Shown in pieces: positions 46,496 to 59,515 of a DNA stretch of 64,000 bases; within the stretch, counting starts at the first letter, position 1, and every line of letters starts with the position of its first letter. The DNA is from Euclidia mi (taxonomy: Eukaryota > Arthropoda > Insecta > Lepidoptera > Erebidae). Location of the stretch: assembly GCA_944739405.2 (NCBI GenBank), contig OX123193.2:12408331-12472330 (forward strand), given 5' to 3'. The translations under genes and the position numbers were made by a program. The notes below the pieces were generated by a model. That model was not told the DNA's origin, ran no database searches, and worked only from the letters and a program-made list of their open reading frames with translations.

Positions 46496-48251
46496 AGTAA
46501 ATATGACTCGAATCGCTTTTAACTTACAACTGGTCTTAGAAACTAGTAGGTGGCGCCAGGCGCCATCGCCCACAAAGTATCCGAGAGAAATAATCCAAGG
46601 GTCTGTACCCTACAACTGCCACACCGACACGAGGGGAACACCATTCAAAACTTCCGATTTAATGGTACCATTCTAACATTACGCTCACCCAAAAGGGAAA
46701 TGAAATAAGGTATTATTGTGATACATTTCATTTGGTTTATTGAATTAGATGTGAGCCGATTTAGTGAACTTTTGCGAGTTTCGACCATCAATACTAATCA
46801 GTGTTAATGGAGTAAAAAGGCCTCTTGGAACGTTACCCTCGGACGTGTAGCAGCGGCAGTAATTGCTATTGGATTCGGTGTTCCGCTTGACGGTTCCATC
46901 CAAAACGTCAATCGGAACAAATTCTATTACGCGATTATTCTGCCGATGTGGAGCAACAAACTTTACATAACGTTTCTGCGAGTACGGTAGATATATCTAA
47001 GTAGTTGCGACATTTCGCTGAATCGAAAAGAAAATAAAGGAGTGTCTGTGGGCGGACGAGCACGGGGAGAATACCTAGGATCGCGTGTAAAAAGAATGTC
47101 GCAAGTATCCAGGACGCGTGGGAGTCCAATAAGGTCGGTTTATAGGCCGGGAGCTATTCCTTATTCACTCAATAATACCCTGCTATTATACAGTAACGTG
47201 ATTTGGGATTTTATTGCTCCAGCCAATAGATAACATTCTGAGAGAAATTGCTCCGAGCAAACGTCGTGTTGTGAAAGAGGTTACGTAGGCGTAACGAGTC
47301 AATTGTTGGGACACGATGATACAGTGTAATTTGAAAACTTTAGAAGTTAATAAGTGCCATTCTCGGCGAGTGAAAAGGTAATGTTAGACGTAATAGTGAA
47401 TTGATTCTATTGATTGTAGAGAGATGCTGGTGTAATCGAAGAAGTACTAGCTACCTGTCTAAGTACCTATTACTTACGTATTGCCATGTACCTAATAGAA
47501 ATTATCCTCAGTTTTGTCAATGTAAATGTGAACGCGTTTGTCACGCAACAGGTGTGATAGCCAGAGAGCCTCAAAGGAAGGATTATCCATTTGTTACTGT
47601 GTGCATCCAAGTGTGTGTAAAGACTTTTCCACCACACACACACGCTATAAATACCCTCAAGTTATCTTACTACTTCTTGCTCTACATAAGCATATAACAA
47701 AACTTAATATAACTGAGTCTGTTGCGCACTCAGGGTTGAACTACTGAACCGATCATGAAATTTTGTTCCCAGAAGCTTAACCGAAGGTACCTACTTTATA
47801 AATTCACCGCTCGAGGAGTAACCTGAAAGCCACGCGAGAAAAGTCAAAGTTCCTTTAAAGCAATACTTGAACATGAAGTTATAGATTCGTAGATTTACAT
47901 TTTCTTTGAAACAGCGCTTTCCCAACAAATAGTTTCCATAAATTATACCAGCCATTACTTATATTTTAAGTAAAACTGGTGTTTGACGGTCCAGTTGGTA
48001 ATATATGCCGTGACACGCGCGCCATTAAGAGGACTGACTGGTGCGCTCGTTTGTCAAAATTAGTTCAGCACTCGTAGAATGTACGGTCATGTACCAAAAG
48101 TGCCAAAAGTGTTTGTGGATATTGCTTACAGTCCCTGTCGCTTAATTTGTACCCCATAGATATAATATTAATAACGAAAATTAAACATTGTTTTTTATAA
48201 AGCGACGGTTGTGATTCCTGGAAAATAAGATCAATTGGGACCACTTATTAA
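46496..48251. other. Unassigned DNA
   Basis: Some moderately GC-rich stretches (46540-46660, 47040-47160) but no exon I can support. Confidence 0.35.
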
Positions 48252-48476
48252 TTACATACATACATAGACTCACGCCTGTTTCCCGGAGGGGTAGGCAGAG
48301 ATTACGGAACGCCATTTGCAACGATCCTGACATACCTCTCTTGCTTCATTTACTCCCATCAAGTTTCTCATGCATGCTCTTCTGTTTAGGGTACTTCTGA
48401 CCTGTCCTTTTTTTAGGATGTCTCCAATCTGGTCAGAGAACGTCCGCCTAGGTCTTCCCCTTCGTCCTGTCCCATT
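48252..48476 (-). repeat. LINE family B 3'-end fragment
   Basis: Minus-strand block with TGQRGRPRRTF..DILKKGQV, broken at 48476 by the tandem array that follows. Confidence 0.72.
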
Positions 48477-49028
48477 TAATAATTGAGTGCACTTATTAAT
48501 TGAGCATAATTTAAAGATAAAATAAATTAGCAACATTTATTTTATATCATCAAATTGAAAGCTTATCAAAACCCACATGTAAAGAATTTTACAAAAAAAA
48601 AACCTGATATCGGATAAAGAAAAACCCATTCCATACATTTACATTGAATGCCCTTGTGTTAATAATTGAGTGCACTTATTAATTGAGCATAATTTAAAGA
48701 TAAAATAAATTAGCAACATTTATTTTATATCATCAAATTGAAAGCTTATCAAAACCCACATTTAAAGAATTTTACAATAGAAAAAACCTGATATCGGATT
48801 AAGAAAAACCCATTCCATACATTTACATTGAATGCCCTTGTGTTAATAATTGAGTGCACTTATTAATTGAGCATAATTTAAAGATAAAATAAATTAGCAA
48901 CATTTATTTTATATCATCAAATTGAAAGCTTATCAAAACCCACATTTAAAGAATTTTACAATAGAAAAAACCTGATATCGGATAAAGAAAAAACCCATTC
49001 CATACATTTACATTGAATGCCCTTGTGT
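48473..49028. repeat. About 184-bp AT-rich tandem repeat, three copies
   Basis: AATTGAGTGCACTTATTAAT recurs at 48481, 48664 and 48848. Each unit ends ATTGAATGCCCTTGTGT. Only a few substitutions between units. Confidence 0.92.
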
Positions 49029-50207
49029 ACAACAGCTTTTCTTTGCGATTTCAATGGTTGGAAATATTGTTGTGCTTTCAATGGAAATTGTAATAGCATG
49101 GGCAGGCATTTATAAGCAAACTGGTAGGTATTTTTATTTAAGTGACTTTTATTTTTTGTTAAGTTCAGTAGAATTTATCATACGCTGCTGTAACATAAAA
49201 TATGACGGGAATAAAAATGTCAACTGAAAGCTTCTTTTGTTAAACTGTATAAGCAAAACAGAAGTCACATTATTGTTTAATTAAATAGGGCCTAATTAAA
49301 TAATATTTATTTAAACAGCTCCTTTTACCTTCATACATCATAATTATTATATTACGCGAGTGCAAATTGTAATCAAACCAAGTAAGAGGCTCTGCCTGCT
49401 CTCCAACTATTAACTAATCTTTAAATGGCATGTGTGACAAGATTGACAAGCTGAACATCGAAGTCACATACGAGACAGTGACAGCTTCTTTTCTAAGTGA
49501 TACGGTAGCCGCCGTGGGCGTATTCGCACTCTTACATTATATTTGCGAGTAGGTGACAAGAAAATAGCAACGTCTAGGGCGATGACCATTCAACGCGGTG
49601 GATTACTGCGGCGACGACATAGCAGTCTTGAGAATAACAAATTTAGAGAGACTATCATAACCAAATCATTTTTATGCTCGATACGGTTTGTGGAGGTGAA
49701 CTTATCTCATTACAAAGGCGTTATATGCTTTTATAGACCCGAACACAGGTATAATTTTAGACTTGGAACCAAGAGTAACATGCCGACTATGTTTCTCCAG
49801 ATATCGTTTAGAATCCACTAAACAAATCATTAATTGTAATTTACGGAAGATTGGCTCTGTACTAGCTCTAGACAATATAAAATTTAGAAAATTTGCTTAA
49901 CCCTATGCCTAGTTTAAGCAAATTTTCTTGCTTTAATGCTGGCATCAAACAATTTAATTATTTAACATCTCAAGGACTCTGAGATGTTCCATAACATAAA
50001 CGCAAAATGTAAATTAAGAGATTGCATCATAACTGTTTAACTTTATGAGTATTAACAAGACAAAAAAACACACACACTTACGTTAAAATTAAACAAATTT
50101 ATGTTCAACAGTTATATCATTGCAAATCTTTCATTATTGTAAAAGCAGACAGTACTTTTAAAGACGATAATAGTTAGATCCGGCTCTAACCGTCCATCAG
50201 AAAACTG
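49029..50207. other. Unassigned DNA with a 14-bp perfect hairpin
   Basis: GAAAATTTGCTTAA (49887-49900) pairs with 49914-49927. A 92-codon open stretch at 49543-49821 has no recognisable motif. Confidence 0.35.
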
Positions 50208-50210
50208 TAA

Positions 50211-50552
50211 GCCTAGGCGCGCACTGGCGACCAGGTCGCGGTGGCCAGCGAAATACATGCACTGCATGGAAATATACATCAGTGCGCGCACATGGACGCA
50301 AACAGCCAGCAGCCGCTGCGGCCAATGAGATCACTGCGACGTAACCCGTAATGGACAGAATCTTTTCTTGTTTTTTCGCTTGCTACTTGCAAGATAAACC
50401 AACACAGCTATTTCCTCTGCGTACACTTCGAAACTCTCTGAACGCGGTACTGACAACTTTGGCCGCAGTTCTGGCTGCATGCTGGGTCGCGACACTTGCG
50501 GCCTGTCCGCCATACTGGCCACTATGACCTGGCCGCCAGTGCGCGCCTGGGC
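50211..50552. mobile_element. Harbinger-type element, 342 bp, GC-rich
   Basis: Inverted ends GCC(T/C)AGGCGCGCACTGGCG continuing into CCAGGTC, flanked by TAA. A minus-strand open stretch from 50561 contains EIAVLVYLASSKRKNKKRF, which vaguely recalls the basic N-terminal part of Harbinger transposases (inference only). Confidence 0.75.
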
Positions 50553-50760
50553 TAAGTTCATGCATTAGTGGAAGTGCATGGAGTAGCTTCTTGTCGCGTA
50601 ACTACATGCGGATAGTGTCTAGTAAATTTAGTTTCAAGAAGTAATCGGCACTATGTTTAGATTTCAATAACGTAGTGATTGAAACTACTAACTTAATAAG
50701 TATATCGTTCAGACTCAGATAGTTAAAAGGAATTAAGTGACAAAATTATCAACAGTAATA

Positions 50761-51226
50761 GGGTATTACACCATTTTTTGAAAAGTGTCTCAAGATGATC
50801 CTATGACTTTAAGAAAGTAGTAGAAAAATTACAAAAAATATATTCAGTTGATAAGTAGTTTTTAAACAACTTTTAAATTTACATTTTAAATGTTCGCGGT
50901 TTATCAGACAAAAACGCTGGCAGCCATCTTGCTTACGCAACATAACTAGTAAACAACGTATAATGCTTGCATTTTTGACAGTCACGTGGTTTAGTTGTTT
51001 AAAATTCTACTAAGTTTATGACGTCATTTGACGTTAATGACATTCATCATGGCGGCTGCCGTTTTGCGTGATTAAATCACAGATACTAAAACGGAATTCT
51101 TTAAAATGGTTTTAAAATTCTATTTATTCATTTTATGAGCTGTAACTAATATATTCCGTATGTTTTCCGGTAATTCTATCTTAAATATACGTTATTATAT
51201 TTTTTTTCACATGGGGTAAAATACCC
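50761..51226. mobile_element. MITE with TA duplication, 466 bp
   Basis: Ends GGGTATTACACCATTTTTTG and, inverted, GGGTATTTTACCCCATGTGA, flanked by TA. Inner inverted pair around 'ggcagccatc' and 'gatggcggctgcc'-like motifs. Confidence 0.65.
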
Positions 51227-51281
51227 TATTGAACGTTGATACTCATTGACAAGTTTATTAAAATGGAGTTGATTGTTCTAT

Positions 51282-51714
51282 ATTTCCAGCTCTGGGCCGC
51301 ATTACCTGTACTCATCCTCTTAGCGTTATCCCAGTTTCAATCTGGTGTCCGCTTAAAGCTAATATTCAGCCAAATCCGGTTAGACTATAACCGTATTTGG
51401 CTGAATATTAGCTTTTCCACGGCACGCCTGCCTGCCTGACCTCTGCAAGTTCTGCAACCCGAAGGGATAGCGATATTCCATGGTTTAGACTAGTGTCAGT
51501 TTATTTAGAAGGTACTGACGCCCTGTAACGACTGTCAAAGATCTTCATGACAACGGGGACCGACGGCTTAACGTGCTCGCCGAGGCACGGGGCAAGCGAT
51601 AATTAATAATTCAATACGCACATAACTCGGAAAAGTCATTGGTGCGCGCCGTGGATTCGAACCGGATACCCTCTGCATGGCAGTGCGTTGGTATCTCCAC
51701 TAGGCTATCGCTGC
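51282..51714 (-). repeat. SINE family A copy containing a secondary inverted duplication
   Basis: Full copy in reverse orientation, head end at 51714. 51355-51382 is an inverted copy of 51388-51415 (28 bp, one mismatch) that the sister copies lack. Confidence 0.88.
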
Positions 51715-51779
51715 ACGCATTACCTGCACTATGATAAATAACGGTTTTGGACTTTCCGAATATTCAATCGGAGGACGCA

Positions 51780-51895
51780 AATACAATTAAGACAACGATC
51801 AAAGACAGCATAAAGTGCTATCCTGTGAGAGAATCGACCCTCGACTGAATGACCTGTAGTAGAGACATGACCATTTAAACCACTACACAGCTGAT
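51780..51895 (-). repeat. tRNA-derived SINE head, reverse
   Basis: Minus strand 'gtgtagtggtttaaatggtc' with 'gagggtcgattct' about 40 bp on. Confidence 0.5.
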
Positions 51896-52271
51896 AGGTA
51901 AGTCCAACAGTAGACTGGCTTTGGAAAAGCTATAGACAATATTTCAAAAAGGTTAAGAGATAAAACAGATACCCAAGTACAAACTTCAGCAAAATAACAT
52001 ACAATTGCAAATAAAAGACGAGGTATAACATCGTATACCGTCATATGAAACAGGTCTCTTAACTACTGTGTCGCGGCACCTTTCAGTAGGTGTCGACTGA
52101 CACAGGAACAAGACACCTCGGTTCAAAAAGAAACTTAAGCAAAGATAGAGTACCTTCTGTGTAATCTTGTTATCTATGCACAGTATGCACAGTATGTCTT
52201 ATAAGCTATCTATGCCCTAGAAATCATTTGTTAGAATAAGTTTTATAGAAAAGAATAATACCGATAAAAAC

Positions 52272-52604
52272 TGGGGCCCAATTCTACTAAATAAATATAG
52301 TTTCGATATGATGTCAATGTCATAATTACGTCACAAAAATGTATTCTTAAGTTATCTGGGGCCCAATTCTGCTAAATAAATATAGTCTCGATATCATGTC
52401 AGTGTCATACTTACGTCACAAAAAGCGTATTCTTCTAAATTATCTGATATTTGAATGAAATTGTAACGAGATCGTATGTGTCAACGACGAACTATTTATT
52501 TTCAATTATATGATAATGACATTAGGTTATCAGAATACCGCTTTTAAATCCATTCAAAATATAATATCAATGTCATATAAAAATAGCAGAATTGGCCCCC
52601 AGAT
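52272..52604. mobile_element. MITE family E, copy 3, preceded by a partial copy
   Basis: A 73-bp partial copy (52272-52344) stands head-to-tail with a full copy (52345-52604); both start CTGGGGCCCAATTCT. Confidence 0.8.
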
Positions 52605-53594
52605 TGTTTTACCGCTATAGCCCTTCGATAAATACTTTGCCCGGTCAAGCAATCATAATCAGCATGATAGATAAACCGTCAACAAACAGAGACTAGTGAT
52701 GCATTCTAAAAACTGTCACCGAAATAGTGACACGTATCAAATTAGATCGGGATAACTAAAAAAGGAAGTTAAATTTAGAAAAGTTGTCAGTATCCATATG
52801 AATGTGTCACATCGGCTGTCTAATATTCATATTTCAGAGCAGCGGATATGGTCGCTACCGTAGAGACATAAAAATGTAACTCTATAGGATCTGTAATTTA
52901 ATTGACACGGCACTTTCACACGTGAGAGACCTTCAGGAAAGAATATTTTACTCAAGAGTTTTACTTGAATAGTTCAATAAACATGTAATAAATTACGACG
53001 CTTAAAGACCAATTTATGATTTCAAGGATGGCGTAGTGGTTAAAGCAGCCGCCTCGCCGCTTTATGTTACACGTTGAGTTGATGTTTCTTACAGACTTTG
53101 CAATCTACATAAAATAACACACTACCCACTTTTAAACATTAAACTACCTAATACAATTTTAAGCAAACTATAGCAAACATATTCCCCGAAGGAAAACATT
53201 GGTAAAAAAGAGGCCTGTGCCCAATAGTACGACAGTATTTATATATCACGCTCATAATGATTAGGTCACTAAGGATCACAAGAACGGGCATTAAAGATAA
53301 TACAGCTTATATACTATATCAAAGATTTTCAATTTATGGCCAATTTGTTAACTTATATAAACAACAGACAACATTGAATTAAATTTCGTTTATTAACCTG
53401 ATAATTGTTTTGACAGAATACAGAGCAGCCCAATTAGCAATCACGACACGTCGTCATAAACGTTAGCCAGTGTTTATACTTGTTTTGAATTAAACACAAC
53501 GTAAAAATGTACTAACAGGGCAATGGAAGCGAATATAATCAATATTCCTTGTACTGACAAGCGGAAATCGAGTGTAATCTAGGTTTTGACTATT
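52605..53594. other. Unassigned DNA with a truncated SINE C head at 53028
   Basis: 'ggatggcgtagtggttaaagcagccgcctcgccgc' then unrelated sequence. Confidence 0.4.
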
Positions 53595-53779
53595 TGATAT
53601 ACCTAGTTACAGCCCGTGGGAACTTTGCTAAAGCCCTTCTTATTGCACCTCTACGGTCTCGGTATGTTATGCCAAATTTCAGTTTTATGCGCCCAATAGT
53701 TTTGGCTCTGCGTTGTCTGTAAGTTGGTCAACAGCGTAACGCAAGAATTTAATATACACGTATGTGTCAAATGAATAAG

Positions 53780-54035
53780 GAAGAATGTCTTGTTGCTTGG
53801 GTATGGCAGAATAGACATGAAAGTAAAATAAATGACGTAGAAATTAGAGCACTGAGAAGTATGTGTGGAGTGTCTTTGAACGACAGAGTAAAGAATTGTG
53901 TGATAAGAGAGTGTTGTGGGGTAAAAGAAGATGTAGTGACAACCATTGAGAAAGGATGGTTTGGACACATGGAGAGGATGGATGACGAAAGACTGACCAA
54001 GAAACAGGCGTGAGTCTATGTATGTATGTATGTCT
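53780..54035 (+). pseudogene. LINE family B reverse-transcriptase fragment with internal deletion
   Basis: EIRALRSMCGVSLNDRVKN and VVTTIEKGWFGHMERMDDER, then a jump straight to the tail (KKQA stop, GTATGTATGTATG). It extends the family upstream of the 36578 copy. Confidence 0.72.
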
Positions 54036-55012
54036 TGTTGCTCGAATGTTGTTTCGAATTCGAAAGGCGTTCTCCTACAATAATAACAATAATTCAGCAA
54101 TATAATCTTTTAAATACAAAAACATTGTATTTCAGTAATAACACCCGTGGCAATACAGAACTTTTAAGCTGTAATATAAAGCGAAATATGTAATAGACTC
54201 GTCGCCAATTACGGCTCACTGTCAGCTATAGCGGACCAAATTAGGTTATGTGACACACCAACCCTTGCTTTTATGGTTATGTGAAGACTTACACTGTTAT
54301 TGCTATATTTATTACAATATTATAAAGCTTTAGAGTGCTATTTTAGACACGCACGTCTGTGTGAGCATGCGATATTTGCCCATAGACGGTTCGTCTGCTG
54401 CCTAAAGTTTCATACATACTCTACCCAAAAAGCGTGAGTAGCAATGCGGGCGTGGTACACATGCGGGCGCAGACAGCATAACACAGAAATTTACCGAGAA
54501 GCATACTTAAATGCCAATATAGTATTAAGTACTACTTGTAGGTACCTACTATTATTAAGAAATACCCTGGCGATTTGTCTGAAGCTTTTCCAGGACAATA
54601 ATATCCTACAATCATGCCGAGAGATAAAGCTGTAATTATAAGCCATTGCTAATGAAACCAAGCGGTACAGTGTGTCAATAAATGCAGGAATGCTGGTCAT
54701 TTAGGACGACAATGCATTGAATACGTAGTTAGGAATAAGGCGTGCTCACACGGTCGTGGAGCGTAACCAACCGTTTCGGTCCCTTGAGAAAGGCGCACTC
54801 GTATCGTAAATCAGTGTGTGCATAACCTATGAATAATAAAGTAATCAAGGGTGATCACTCATGGTTGTTTAATGGCACTCATAAAAACAATCTTTGTTTG
54901 TTTTACGAGCTACATAACATACAAATTGTTTTAGAAACCGAATTTAAAACACTTTCGGTGGCTGCTAGTCGTGCATATTATTCTTGATCTAATTTTGATT
55001 ATATTTATTACT
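54036..55012. other. Unassigned DNA
   Basis: Nothing recognised. Confidence 0.35.
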
Positions 55013-55258
55013 AAGCGCCTCCGTGGTCCATAAAGCGTATGCGACTGCTGATCGGAGGTCCCGGGTTCGATTCCTGGGTCAGGCAAAAGTGTTACTGGGT
55101 TTTTCCGAATACCCAGTAGCAGCCCGGAGTCTGGTGATGTGCCCGGTAACGGTAATAGGTTCGCCCACTATTACGTAGGACCTAAAAATTCATGGTGAAA
55201 TGTGGGTGTAATATTTACACCTCTGCCTACCACTTTGGGGATACAGGCGTGAAACTAT
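55013..55258 (+). repeat. SINE family B with tRNA head
   Basis: Head 'gcctccgtggtccataaagcg', B box 'gggttcgattcctgg', and a tail 'ctctgcctaccactttggggatacaggcgtgaaac' shared with the LINE B end. Confidence 0.8.
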
Positions 55259-55433
55259 AAATAAAAAATAAATACATATTATTACTAAGCAATACTAAAA
55301 CTATTTTTGGTGGGAATGGTGTTTGTTTTTATTGATAAAACCCTCTTTCTAACAGCATGCTCTCATGGTCTTGGATGTATTTGTCCAACAGTGTTTTAAA
55401 CTTAAACCTAAACGGAAGCTCATATAAGAAACT

Positions 55434-55626
55434 AGAGGACGCCAGCAGCTTCGCCTGTTTTTTTTTAAATTTACCCGTTTTGGCCGATCCCGTGGGAATT
55501 TCGGGAAATCCCTTCTTAGTGCACCTATACGGTCCCCAAGGAACATACATGCGAAATTTCAGCTTCCTGCGCCCAATAGTTTCGGCTGTAGCGTGTCTGT
55601 CAGTCAGTCAGTAACGCAAGGATATA
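55434..55626 (+). mobile_element. Short Helitron family, copy 4
   Basis: CTAGAGGACGCCAGCAGC to 'gatatattaaga'. Confidence 0.72.
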
Positions 55627-55701
55627 TTAAGAAGATAAGAAATATCTTGATTGCTGACCACCATGAGATAGAAAACAGCATCAATACGGATCAAATAATT
55701 A

Positions 55702-55932
55702 TACAGGGGTGCGTAGGGTTCCCACCAAGAACTTAGGGTCCCAAGCCAACCTCACCTGCAAGTGGTGCACCTGCCGATCAACGGACGAGGCTCTGGCAAA
55801 CAAAATGTCCCAATAAGCGGCAATAGGCTCGCCACCTATTACGTGGGATCAAAACACTGACAAAAAGTGGGCGTTTAATATGCCTCTGCCTACCCCTTCG
55901 GGGAAACAGGCGTGAGTCTATGTATTTATGTA
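55702..55932 (+). repeat. SINE family B body copy
   Basis: 'ggttcccaccaagaacttaggg' to 'ggcgtgagtctatgtatttatg'. Sister copies at 57994-58235 (minus) and 62627-62862 (plus); fragment 61693-61775 (minus). Confidence 0.8.
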
Positions 55933-56302
55933 ATTATACAGAGTCGACATCTCTATCTATGGCAATTTTTTTTTTGTATATGTCTTAGCCTATAAAATCA
56001 ATCAACGACTTAATAATTCCAACAAAAAAAGAAAATTAGTCTGACATGTTACTAGCGCATTTCTTATTGACTTGTTAGAGCAATTTTAATTATTTTTTGC
56101 TTTAGTTTATTATTAGCCCAAGAGAATAAAATTAATAATATGTATTTGCTTAGTTCGATAATGAAGCATAATGTATTCTACACACTTTACACATTACATT
56201 TATCTCCATAATTTATGAGTACAAAATAAAATATGAACTGACAACCACTATTAAAGAATCTGTAGCACGATATAAGAAACGTGAGTTTAATATATACGCT
56301 TA

Positions 56303-56648
56303 GTCTTCTTTATCTTAGCGTTATCCCAGTTTCAGTCTGGGGTCCGCTTTCTAGTCTAACCGGATTTGGCTGAATAATTAGCTTTTCCACAGACCGACTG
56401 CCTATCTGACCTTCGCAACTCGAAGGGATAGCGATATTCCATGGTTTAGACTAGTGTCAGTTTATTTAGAAGGTACTGACGCCCTGTAACGACCGACGGC
56501 TTAACGTGCTCTCCGAGGCACGGGACAAGCGATAATTAACAATTCAATACGCACATAACTCCGAAAAGTCATTGGTGCGCGCCGTGGATTCGAACCTCAT
56601 ACCCTCTGCATGGCAGTCTGTTGGTATATCCACTCGGCTATCGCTGTC
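56303..56648 (-). repeat. SINE family A copy
   Basis: Reverse orientation, head 'agcgatagccgagtggatat' at 56648. Confidence 0.83.
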
Positions 56649-57409
56649 TTAATTAATTGAATGTATACGCAGTTATACGCATTAATTAATATATAGCATA
56701 CAGTTTAATATATTATACGCTTAGGTAGTTAAGTATTGTAATTCAAGATTATTAATATTAAGCAAAAACTCAGGTACAGAAAGCCAAAAGAAGTGCGTAA
56801 ATCAGTCACTCAAAAAGTGGATACAGATTTCGGCAAGTGGAATTGTCGTTTTGGCATTTGGCAGCACCGTTATTCTGCTAAAAACCGCCTTGCGTATGTA
56901 CCATATATGGAGCGCTGAATTCAACGATTTACATATTTCGGGGCACTAATTGGTTTCCTCGTTTAACAACGATCTAACCTTGAAGCGAACCAATCAGTGC
57001 AAGGCTGCCACGACTACAAGCTCGTCTTTCCATAAAGTGATAAATAGGTATTCATGAGAACAGCATAGCAGAAATTAAGCGCTGGGAGTCGCTTACACAT
57101 TCCTATAAGCACACATCTAGTAATTACTGTAAATGACAACGTCTAACACTAATTAGCCAATGATTATGTCACGCATTCGCACAGTGTATGAGGTGACCCG
57201 TGACATTTTGCGTCGACTTTACAACCATGCTACACAAGACATGTCATACTCTCTTCATCTTTTTTAAATAACTACTCGTGCTGAGAGCTTTGTGATAAAT
57301 TTGTGCGTTACAAATTATACTCAACTGTATTCGACAGTGACGAAATAACCAGGTTACTATCGACATAATATTAGTAGACTTTTGTCGCATGATTTCCGAT
57401 TCAGCGACC
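56649..57409. other. Unassigned DNA
   Basis: Nothing recognised. Confidence 0.35.
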
Positions 57410-57676
57410 TGGGCACCAATTCTCCTATTTTATATGAAATTGATATTATATTTTGAATAGACTTAGAAGCGGCATTCTGATAACTTAATGTCATTATCGT
57501 ATAATTTGAATTAAGCAGTTCGTCGTTGACACATATTTTGACACTTGTTTCAATTTACGATCTCGTTACAACTTCGTTCAATTATCAGATAATTTAGAAG
57601 AATACGCTTTTTGTGACGTAAGTATGACACTGATATGATATCAAAACTATATTTATTTAGCAGAATTGGGCCCCTG
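57410..57676. mobile_element. MITE family E, copy 4
   Basis: Opposite orientation to copy 3, with about 25 extra bases near 57535. Confidence 0.75.
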
Positions 57677-57749
57677 ATTTCCGACGAAGGTTACCAATGC
57701 ATCGACAACCCACTTCTGATAATTAGGTACTTATAAGTCTTATATTTGT

Positions 57750-57962
57750 ACTAGAGGATGCTAGCAGCTACGCCCACACAGTTTATTTAAATTTACCCGT
57801 TTCTACCCGATTTGGTGGGAATTTCGGGAAATTCCATCTTTGTGCATCCCTACGGTCCTTGAGGAACGTAAATGTCAACTTTCAGCTTATGCTCTGGGGC
57901 CCTATAGTTGTGAATGAGCGTTGTCTGTCAGCCAAACAGTAAAGCAAGTACTTTATTTATAC
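57750..57962 (+). mobile_element. Short Helitron family, diverged copy
   Basis: 'ctagaggatgctagcagctacgcc' onward, many substitutions. Confidence 0.6.
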
Positions 57963-57993
57963 AGACAGACACAGTCTGTATATTATTATACTT

Positions 57994-58235
57994 ATTACAT
58001 ACATACATACATACATACATAGACTCACGCCTGCTTCCCCGAAGGGGTAGGCAGAGGCATATTAAACGCCCACTTTTCGCCAGTGTTTTTATCCCACGTA
58101 ATAGGTGGCGAGCCTATTGCCGCTTATCGGGATATTTTGTTTGCCAGAGCCTCGTCCGTTGATCGGCAGGTGCACCACTTGCAGGTGAGGTTGGCTTGGG
58201 ACCCTAAGTTCTTGGTGGGAACCCTATGCACCTAT
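57994..58235 (-). repeat. SINE family B copy with (ACAT)n tail
   Basis: Reverse complement of the copy at 55702; tail is the ACATACATACAT run at 57996-58019. Confidence 0.8.
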
Positions 58236-58913
58236 ACTTATTATGTAGCTAAATTGGCTGTGTAGGAGGTAAATAACATTATATCGGATAATAATTTATG
58301 TTGCCAGCGCCTGTGGCGATGTCTGGAATGAGCTATATCGACGATATCCAAACACATTAAAAGAATTATACTATGATAGCAATAACTGTTAACAAAATTG
58401 AGCGTAATTTTCTCACAATATATTAAAAAGCAAAATATGTATCAAAATGTATAAACCTTTCAACTATAACCCTTTATTAAAGTATCTTCTAAACGAATTA
58501 TTCAAATTATAGATTGATTTGGCAAATTGAGGCAAGATGACATTGGAACTATCAAAACTTAAGAAGGTTTAGTTCTGAATCAACAAAATAAATATAACTT
58601 CGATAGACAGGTGTACGGAGCCGAGACAAGAATCACTAAAAGAGTGAAACTCCAAGAATGAACCCGGTAGTCAGACATGGCAGACAAAGCACCATTATAC
58701 ATGCATTATGATTTTACCGCCATTTGTGTGCACGTATTTAAAACGATACGGCTGCACATACACCACATACTCTACATACACCATAAATAATTATATGGTA
58801 ATCATCTTGTTTCATATTGTAGTTCGCAGTTACAATACGCGTTGAGCAACTGTATCCATGTCTAGGTACTTTTTGCCTTTTGTTGGCGACAAAGTTATAA
58901 ATAATATAAACCT
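58236..58913. other. Unassigned DNA
   Basis: Nothing recognised. Confidence 0.35.
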
Positions 58914-58921
58914 AACTAATG

Positions 58922-59515
58922 GGTTTGTTCTTCGTTCGGACTGAAGTTTCGGACCGCATTCCAAAAAAATCCTAGTTTGTCCTACAGCAGTATAGAATTA
59001 CTGATTCGGCCCACTTTAAAAGTACAGACAATAAAAACATAAAGCACACTTTTAGATTTTTCAATAGTTGTTCAATAACCAAGCAATCTGAATTAAAAGT
59101 CTGAAGTGCAGAAGTTAGTCACCTATAAACAAGCTGGTTAAATATTTTGAAGTCAGTTCTTCAATAAATTTTTATAATCAAATAATTTAAATAGAAATTT
59201 AAAAGTACCAGGTTAGTCACCTGTACACAAGCTAGTATTTTTTTGTCATCATATATGTACATCACCAAATAGAAAAATATATATTTAGATAAAATATTAT
59301 TAGGGAGATAACCATAGGTCTTTTTTGCTGATAGTACAAAAAAGCAAGTAAAACCTAAACAAAAAAATATGGGCCGTACAAGGAATACAAAATAGGACGA
59401 AGCGAGAACAAATTTATTGAAATTATACTTTGGGACAAATTAAGCATACTGTTCGAGCCGAACCAGGTACTTTTTATGTGGTCCGAAACTCAGTGGTCCG
59501 AACGAAGAACAAACC
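58922..59515. mobile_element. hAT-like MITE, 594 bp, perfect 8-bp target duplication
   Basis: AACTAATG at 58914-58921 and 59516-59523. Inverted ends GGTTTGTTCTTCGTTCGGAC, continuing after a gap into TTTCGGACC. The inside has internal repeats ('gttagtcacct(g/a)ta(c/t)a(c/a)acaagct' near 59115 and 59213). No transposase. Confidence 0.85.

Noticed and set aside
50200..50560. CpG-island promoter or 5' UTR exon of the myosin
   Set aside because: The GC-rich stretch is bounded by inverted repeats and TAA duplications, so it is a transposable element.
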